From Paractinoplanes toevensis (lineage in GTDB: Bacteria; Actinomycetota; Actinomycetes; Mycobacteriales; Micromonosporaceae): DNA of 64,000 nucleotides. The stretch lies in NCBI RefSeq assembly GCF_018332695.1, contig NZ_BOQN01000015.1:1-64000 (forward strand), in the 5' to 3' direction. The translations under genes were made by a program, and so were the position numbers. How positions within the stretch are numbered: position 1 is the first letter of the stretch; each line of letters opens with the position of its first letter. The notes under the pieces are model-generated. The model saw only the letters and a list, made by a program, of their open reading frames with translations, did no database searches and had not been told where the DNA came from. Below are positions 59,302 through 64,000 of this stretch, one piece after another.

Positions 59302-60333
59302 TCAACGAGCGGGGACCGGGTCGGTCTCGTCGTCGAAGGGGCCGAGCACCTGCTCCAGCAGGTCTTCCAGGGCGACGAAGCCGACCACGACCCCGCCGCT
59401 GCGGACGACCGCGAGCTGGGCCCGGCCGGCCTGCATCGCGGCCACGGCGTCGACCACCCGGTCCTCGGGGCCGAGGGTGAACGGCTGGTCGATCAGCTCG
59501 GCGGCGGTCACGTCGAGGCCCGCGGTGGTCGCCCGGACCGCTTCGCGGACGTGCACGAAACCGGCCACCGAGCCGTCCGGCGCGGTCACCGCGAGGCGGG
59601 ACCGGCCGCTGCCCATCGACGCGAGCTCCACGTCGGCGGCCGACGCGGACGTGGGCACGCTGACCAGGCTGTCGGCCGGGAAGGCGATTTCCCGTACGGT
59701 CATCGAGCCGAGCCCGAGCACGCTGCTGAGCAGGTCGCTCTGTTCGGCCTCGATGAGGCCCTCGGCGCGTGACCGGTCCAGCAGGATCTGCATCTCGGCC
59801 GGCCCGTGCGACACCGGAATCTGGTCCTGCGGCCGCACCCCGAAGGGCTTGAGCACCGCGTTGGCCAGCGCGTTCAGCACCCGCAGGAGTGGGCCGACGA
59901 GCCGGGCGAACGCCCGGAACGGCACGGCCAGCAGGATCGCCGAGCGTTCGGGGTCGGTGATCGCCCAAGACTTCGGCATCATCTCGCCGACGACCAGGTG
60001 CAGGAACGTGACGACGCTGAGCGCGATGACGAAGGCGATCGCGTGGCTCGCCAGCGAGGGCAGGCCGAGCCCGTGCAGCAGTGGGCTGAGCCAGTGCGCG
60101 AGGGCCGGCTCGGCGAGCGCGCCGAGGCCCAGCGAGCACAGCGTGATGCCGAGTTGGGCTCCGGCCAGCATGAGCGGCAGCGACCGGCTGCCGGCCAGTG
60201 CGGCCGCCGCCGACCGGCCACCGGTCAGGGCGGCCTGTTCGAGGCGGTGTCGTTTGCTGGCGACCAGGGCGAACTCGGCGGCCACGAAGAACGCGTTGCC
60301 GACGAGCAGCAGCACGGCGAGCACGGCGGTCAT
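59302..60333 (-). CDS. CNNM/CorC-type membrane protein with CBS domains
   Basis: The 343-residue protein has a DUF21/CNNM membrane domain of about four helices (1-185, with EMMPKSWAIT) and a pair of CBS domains (about 205-325). Relatives are linked to magnesium or cobalt efflux; transport direction is unsettled. It lacks the C-terminal CorC/HlyC domain seen in its upstream neighbour. Its start overlaps that neighbour's stop by 4 bp, so the pair are translationally coupled and may form a heterodimer. Confidence 0.9.
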   Translation of the reverse strand: MTAVLAVLLLVGNAFFVAAEFALVASKRHRLEQAALTGGRSAAAALAGSRSLPLMLAGAQLGITLCSLGLGALAEPALAHWLSPLLHGLGLPSLASHAIAFVIALSVVTFLHLVVGEMMPKSWAITDPERSAILLAVPFRAFARLVGPLLRVLNALANAVLKPFGVRPQDQIPVSHGPAEMQILLDRSRAEGLIEAEQSDLLSSVLGLGSMTVREIAFPADSLVSVPTSASAADVELASMGSGRSRLAVTAPDGSVAGFVHVREAVRATTAGLDVTAAELIDQPFTLGPEDRVVDAVAAMQAGRAQLAVVRSGGVVVGFVALEDLLEQVLGPFDDETDPVPAR

Positions 60334-61616
60334 CGGGACAACCTCACCGTCTGCGGTACGTGCCGGTTGACGCTTTCCACCCGTACCGAAAGGTTGTCGA
60401 GCGTCAGCGAATCGCCTGCCTTGGCCACCCGGCCGAGACGGGCCATGACCAGGCCGGACACCGTGTCATAGTCGTCGCCGGCAGGCAGGTCGACGCCGGT
60501 GGCGTCGCTGATCTCGTCGAGCCGCCAGCGGGCCGGCACGAGCCAGGAGCCGTCGGCCTGGCGGACCGGGGCCGGCTCGGGCAGGTCGTCCTCGTCGCGG
60601 ATCGAGCCGACCAACTCCTCGGCGATGTCCTCCAGGGTGACGATGCCGGCGAAACCGCCGAACTCGTCGACCACGCAGGCCATCTGGCGCCGGCCGGAGC
60701 GCAGCCGTTCCAGTACGGCCGGCAGGCGCTGCGAGGACGGCACCATCAGCGGCTCGCTGAGCAGGTCGGTCACGAGCACCGTGGATCGTCGGGCGGGCGG
60801 AACGGAGACCACGTCGGAGATCGAGATGATGCCGAGGATCTCGTCGGAGTTGACGCCCCGGACCGGGAATCGGGAGTGCCCGGAGTCCAGCATCGCGACC
60901 ACGTCGGCGGCCGAGGAGTCCGGTGTGACGCACCGGACGTCGACCCGCGCCACCATGGCGGAGGCGGCGGTGAGACCGCGGAAGTCCAGGCCCCGGTCCA
61001 GCAGCGCGGACATCTGGGCGGACAGCACCCCGTCGCGGCGGGAGGCGGCGATGATCTGGGAGAGGTCTTCGGAGGTGGCGCCCTCGGGCAGTTCCTCGAG
61101 GGGTTCGATGCCGATCCGGCGCAGCAGGCGGGCGGCGGAGTTGTCGAAGAGCCGGATGACCGGACCGAAAATGGTCAGGTACATCAGGGTCGAGCGGCTC
61201 AACCCCTTGGCCACCGCCTCGGGCCGGGTGATGGCCAGGTTCTTGGGGGCGAGCTCACCGAACACCATCTGCACGACGGTGGCCAGGACCAGGGCGAGCG
61301 TTACCGAGATGGGCATGCTCACCGCTTCGGGCAGGCCGGCCACGCCGAGCAGCGACGCCAGCCCTTCGCCGAGGAAGGGTTCGGCGACGTAGCCGACCAG
61401 GAGGGCGGTGACGGTGATGCCCAGTTGAGCACCCGACAGCACGAACGAGAGTCGCTCGGTGACCTGGAGTGCGCGCGCCGCGGAGCGGTCGCCCGCCGCG
61501 GCCTGCTGGCGCAGGCGGCCGCGGTCGGCGGCGACGTATCCGAACTCCTGGGCCACGAAATAGCCGGTCACGGCGGTGACGAGGAGGACCAGCAGAAGAC
61601 CGACGAGGATCAACAT
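60330..61616 (-). CDS. CNNM/CorC-type membrane protein with CBS and CorC_HlyC domains
   Basis: The 428-residue protein has the CNNM membrane domain (about 1-190, with ELAPKNLAIT), two CBS domains (about 205-330, with VVDEFGGFAGIVTLEDI) and a C-terminal CorC_HlyC domain (about 345-425, with DYDTVSGLVM). It is likely a divalent-cation transporter or regulator. ATG 61616 begins the first membrane helix. The next gene overlaps by 4 bp. The Ser/Thr kinase gene lies 101 bp upstream on the same strand. Confidence 0.9.
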   Translation of the reverse strand: MLILVGLLLVLLVTAVTGYFVAQEFGYVAADRGRLRQQAAAGDRSAARALQVTERLSFVLSGAQLGITVTALLVGYVAEPFLGEGLASLLGVAGLPEAVSMPISVTLALVLATVVQMVFGELAPKNLAITRPEAVAKGLSRSTLMYLTIFGPVIRLFDNSAARLLRRIGIEPLEELPEGATSEDLSQIIAASRRDGVLSAQMSALLDRGLDFRGLTAASAMVARVDVRCVTPDSSAADVVAMLDSGHSRFPVRGVNSDEILGIISISDVVSVPPARRSTVLVTDLLSEPLMVPSSQRLPAVLERLRSGRRQMACVVDEFGGFAGIVTLEDIAEELVGSIRDEDDLPEPAPVRQADGSWLVPARWRLDEISDATGVDLPAGDDYDTVSGLVMARLGRVAKAGDSLTLDNLSVRVESVNRHVPQTVRLSR

Positions 61617-61717
61617 GGCTGGCGGGAAGGAGGGACAGAGAGCCGGGCCGAGCCCGGCCGAGTACTGCCGATCATGGGGAAAGACGCTAACAACGCCGGC
61701 TGAGTGGTTGCTGTGAG

Positions 61718-63313
61718 TCAGCTGGGCCGGTCGGCGTAGAACAGGCTCACCACCATGTTGACCTTGGCGAGGTCGGCGGTCCAGTCGATCTCCTGGGTGG
61801 CCCAGCTCAGCGCGTAACCCTTGTTGTTGCTGGCAAACCAGCGGGTGCGGGCGTGCAGTTCGGTGCCGCCGTCGTCGAAGCGGTACTCCCAGTCGGCCGC
61901 CTTGATCAGCAACGGTCTTGCTTCGATGGATATCTCGGAGTAACCGGGCAGTGCGCCCGCCCGGACCAGTCGATTGGCCTCGTTGCGGCACGCCGTCACC
62001 GGGTCGGCCGACGCGTTGCGCCCGGTGTCGAGGCTCAGGACCCGCCGCCCACCCGGCTCGCGGAAGCAGTACAAACTGCCGAATTTCTGCAATGTCCAGT
62101 TGTCCGGAACCGGCAGGTGGAAGCCGGTTCCGTCGGAGAAGTACGACCAACCGGGCAGCAGATCCCACCCGCTGACCCCACGGGTCGCGTTCTTCTGCGG
62201 CATCGCCACCGCCGACGCGGACGACCCGGACGAACAGAGGGCCGGCGAGAATCCGGCGACGACGAACGCGGGCGCGGCCGACGACCGGGAGGGCGTGGGA
62301 ACCGAGTTCTGCTGAACCAGGTAGCTGGCCACGATCCCGCCACCGCCGAGCAGCGCGACCAGCGCCAGTCCGGCGGCCATCAGCGTCCGGGGTGGGGTCT
62401 CGGCAGCAGGGCGGGGGGCCGACTCCGGCGAGGTCCGCTGCTTGGGCACGACCGGTGGCGGCGGCGCCGGGGCCGCCCGCGCCCGGCGCGGCGCCGGCAC
62501 CGCCGAAACCACCATCCGCAGCCGCCGGTCCACCTCGCTGGCGGTGAGCCGGGAGGACGGATCGTGCCGCAGCAACCCGAGCAGCACCGGCGCAAGCGCA
62601 CCGGCCCGCACCGGCGGATCGGGCTCCTCGGTGGCCAGCGCCATGAGCGTCGCCATGGCCGTCTCACGCTGGTAGGGCGACCGCCCCTCGACCGCCGCGT
62701 AAAGCGTCGCGCCGAGCGACCACATATCGGATTCGACGGTGGACGCGCCGTCCCGGGCCCGTTCGGGCGACACGTACTGCGGCGAGCCGACTATCAGGCC
62801 GGGCCCGGTGACCGAACCGTCGTCCACGAACGTGGCGAGACCGAAATCGGTCAGCACCACCCGCCCGTCGGTGCCGATCAGCACGTTGTGCGGTTTCACG
62901 TCCCGGTGCAGCACGCCGGCCCGGTGCGCCGCGCTCAACGCGTCCAGCACGGCCAGCCCGATCCGGGCCGCGGCCATCGGCGAATATGGCCCGTCCTCCT
63001 GGATCACCTGGTGGAGCGAGCGCGACGGGACGTACTCCATGATGATCCAGGGCAGGTCCTCGGCGTGCACGACGTCGAAGACGCGGACTACATGGGGGTG
63101 GTTGAGGCGGCCGGCGCTGCGTGCCTCGCGCAGCGTGCGATCGCGCAGCCGCGCTTTCTCCTCGTCGGTCATCCAGTCGGGCGGAACGAACTCCTTGATC
63201 GCGACGTCCCGATCCAGCATCTCGTCGCGGGCCAGCCACACGCGGCCCATGCCGCCGGACCCGACCGGTTCGAGCAGGCGATACCGACCGGCGATGACCA
63301 AGTGTCCCGCCAT
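61718..63313 (-). CDS. Transmembrane Ser/Thr protein kinase (PknB type)
   Basis: The 531-residue protein has a Hanks-type kinase domain (about 10-270) with GSGGMGRVW, catalytic Lys40, HRDVKPHN (136-143), DFG (156-158) and SPQYVSPE. A Pro-rich linker, one membrane helix (about 311-331) and an outer domain of about 195 residues with three Cys follow. The outer domain shows no PASTA repeats, so its ligand is unknown. ATG 63313 has GGTGGGGG upstream. Neighbouring CNNM proteins are possible targets, but nothing in the sequence shows it. Confidence 0.92.
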   Translation of the reverse strand: MAGHLVIAGRYRLLEPVGSGGMGRVWLARDEMLDRDVAIKEFVPPDWMTDEEKARLRDRTLREARSAGRLNHPHVVRVFDVVHAEDLPWIIMEYVPSRSLHQVIQEDGPYSPMAAARIGLAVLDALSAAHRAGVLHRDVKPHNVLIGTDGRVVLTDFGLATFVDDGSVTGPGLIVGSPQYVSPERARDGASTVESDMWSLGATLYAAVEGRSPYQRETAMATLMALATEEPDPPVRAGALAPVLLGLLRHDPSSRLTASEVDRRLRMVVSAVPAPRRARAAPAPPPPVVPKQRTSPESAPRPAAETPPRTLMAAGLALVALLGGGGIVASYLVQQNSVPTPSRSSAAPAFVVAGFSPALCSSGSSASAVAMPQKNATRGVSGWDLLPGWSYFSDGTGFHLPVPDNWTLQKFGSLYCFREPGGRRVLSLDTGRNASADPVTACRNEANRLVRAGALPGYSEISIEARPLLIKAADWEYRFDDGGTELHARTRWFASNNKGYALSWATQEIDWTADLAKVNMVVSLFYADRPS

Positions 63314-63377
63314 GAGGCCCCCACCCGTCGTCTCGACTTGAAGAATAAGCAGGCTGTCCCGCCCGGCGGAACGCCGA

Positions 63378-64000
63378 TCACCCGGCCACCGCGTAGACCA
63401 CGAGGTTGTCCTGGTAGGACCGGAGCCGATGGTCGAACACCCCACCGCAGGTGATCAACCGTAGTTGGCGGTCGGGAGTCGGGCCGTACACCTGGTCGGT
63501 CGGGAAATTGCTCTTCGGGTACCACGCCGTGCGGGTGACGACGAACTTCAGCACGACGCCACCGCGTAGCACCTCGATCTTGTCACCGGTGGTGAGTTCC
63601 CGCAGCCGGTAGAAGATCGCCGGGCCTGCCTTCGAGTCGACGTGCCCGGCGATCACCGCCGGTCCGATGTCGCCCGGAGCCGTCCCCTCCGCATACCACC
63701 CCGCGCGGTCGAACCGTTTCGGCGCCCCCAGCACCCCTTTCGTGACGTGCAGCGTCTCCAGCGCCGAGTCCAGCCCGATCGCCGCCACCCGGACCCGGGT
63801 CGGCGCGCCTCGCGGCACGACGGCGGCCTGGCCGAACGGATCGCCCGGCGGCCGGCCCGCGTTGCCCGCGCCCTGGATCGCCGCGGGCAGGGTGACCTGC
63901 GCCGATGCGGCCCATCGGCCGATGTCGGGGTCGGTCGCGGCGGTCCGCCCGGCGAGCGCCAGGTAGGTGGTGCCGGCCACGAACGCGGCCAGGGCGGCGG
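63378..64000 (-). CDS. Class E/F-like sortase (N-terminus beyond window)
   Basis: About 207 codons are visible. The frame stays open to the right edge and the outermost part (AALAAFVAGTTYLALAG) looks like the start of a membrane anchor, so the true start lies outside. The sortase core has the catalytic His in AGHVDS, Cys in RLITCGGVFD and Arg in HRLRSYQDN. No pilin-like or LPXTG substrate is encoded nearby. It attaches surface proteins or acts in housekeeping anchoring; the class is uncertain. Confidence 0.88.
   Translation of the reverse strand, partial: AALAAFVAGTTYLALAGRTAATDPDIGRWAASAQVTLPAAIQGAGNAGRPPGDPFGQAAVVPRGAPTRVRVAAIGLDSALETLHVTKGVLGAPKRFDRAGWYAEGTAPGDIGPAVIAGHVDSKAGPAIFYRLRELTTGDKIEVLRGGVVLKFVVTRTAWYPKSNFPTDQVYGPTPDRQLRLITCGGVFDHRLRSYQDNLVVYAVAG

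Overview
The window is high-GC actinobacterial DNA, most likely from the Micromonosporaceae (Actinoplanes-like). This rests on GC-rich third codon positions, many GTG/TTG starts, and a gene order that follows the conserved actinobacterial sigB-ideR ... nrdR-LysM-lexA ... hflX ... dapF-miaA ... DUF349 ... miaB ... recX-recA-DUF3046 block (M. tuberculosis Rv2710 to Rv2738c; also the S. coelicolor SCO5769-SCO5805 region). No rRNA, tRNA, IS element, prophage or CRISPR array was found.

Layout. 0-7.7 kb: a SigB-like sigma factor, a Spo0M-type protein, D-aminoacyl-tRNA deacylase, a probable protein-acetylation pair (GNAT-acyl-CoA-ligase fusion plus AcuC deacetylase in one operon), the DtxR/IdeR repressor and a lipoprotein. 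7.7-26.9 kb: an accessory block breaking the conserved order. It holds an HTH/alpha-beta-hydrolase fusion behind a perfect palindrome, an MFS transporter, a copper-radical galactose oxidase with three carbohydrate-binding domains, a LacI-controlled operon of one cytoplasmic and two secreted glycoside hydrolases (two GH127 beta-L-arabinofuranosidase-type), a secreted lipase-like hydrolase, a membrane protein, and a secreted NucA/NucB nuclease followed by a SUKH (SMI1/KNR4) protein. 26.9-35.2 kb: nrdR-nrdJ (B12-dependent ribonucleotide reductase and its repressor), divergent LysM/lexA with candidate SOS boxes, a membrane-anchored beta-propeller protein and hflX. 35.3-48 kb: malic enzyme, GDPD, dapF, miaA, DUF349, a PLP dehydratase with divergent LysR regulator, miaB, and a gluABCD-type amino-acid ABC transporter. 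48-54.7 kb: RNase Y, a proline-rich membrane protein, an unusual intergenic repeat array, recX, recA (perfect SOS box), DUF3046 and a UdgX-type uracil-DNA glycosylase. 54.8-64 kb: a MocR regulator divergent from a flavin-oxidase/GNAT fusion and a LysE exporter, then a minus-strand run of Ser/Thr kinase, two CNNM/CBS membrane proteins and a second Spo0M, and an incomplete sortase at the right edge.

How the genes work together. Three themes recur. DNA damage and dNTP supply: lexA, recA, recX, udgX, nrdJ, nrdR and the LysM protein. Plant-polysaccharide use: GH127 enzymes, a discoidin-bearing glycosidase and galactose oxidase under a LacI repressor with two near-identical operators. Post-translational control of metabolism: acetyltransferase/deacetylase pair and Ser/Thr kinase. 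The best candidates for new biology are the NucB-SUKH pair with a terminator between the two genes, the self-contained HTH-hydrolase unit, the dead-ligase acetyltransferase/AcuC operon, UdgX beside recA, and the 13-14 bp modular repeat array upstream of the proline-rich protein.
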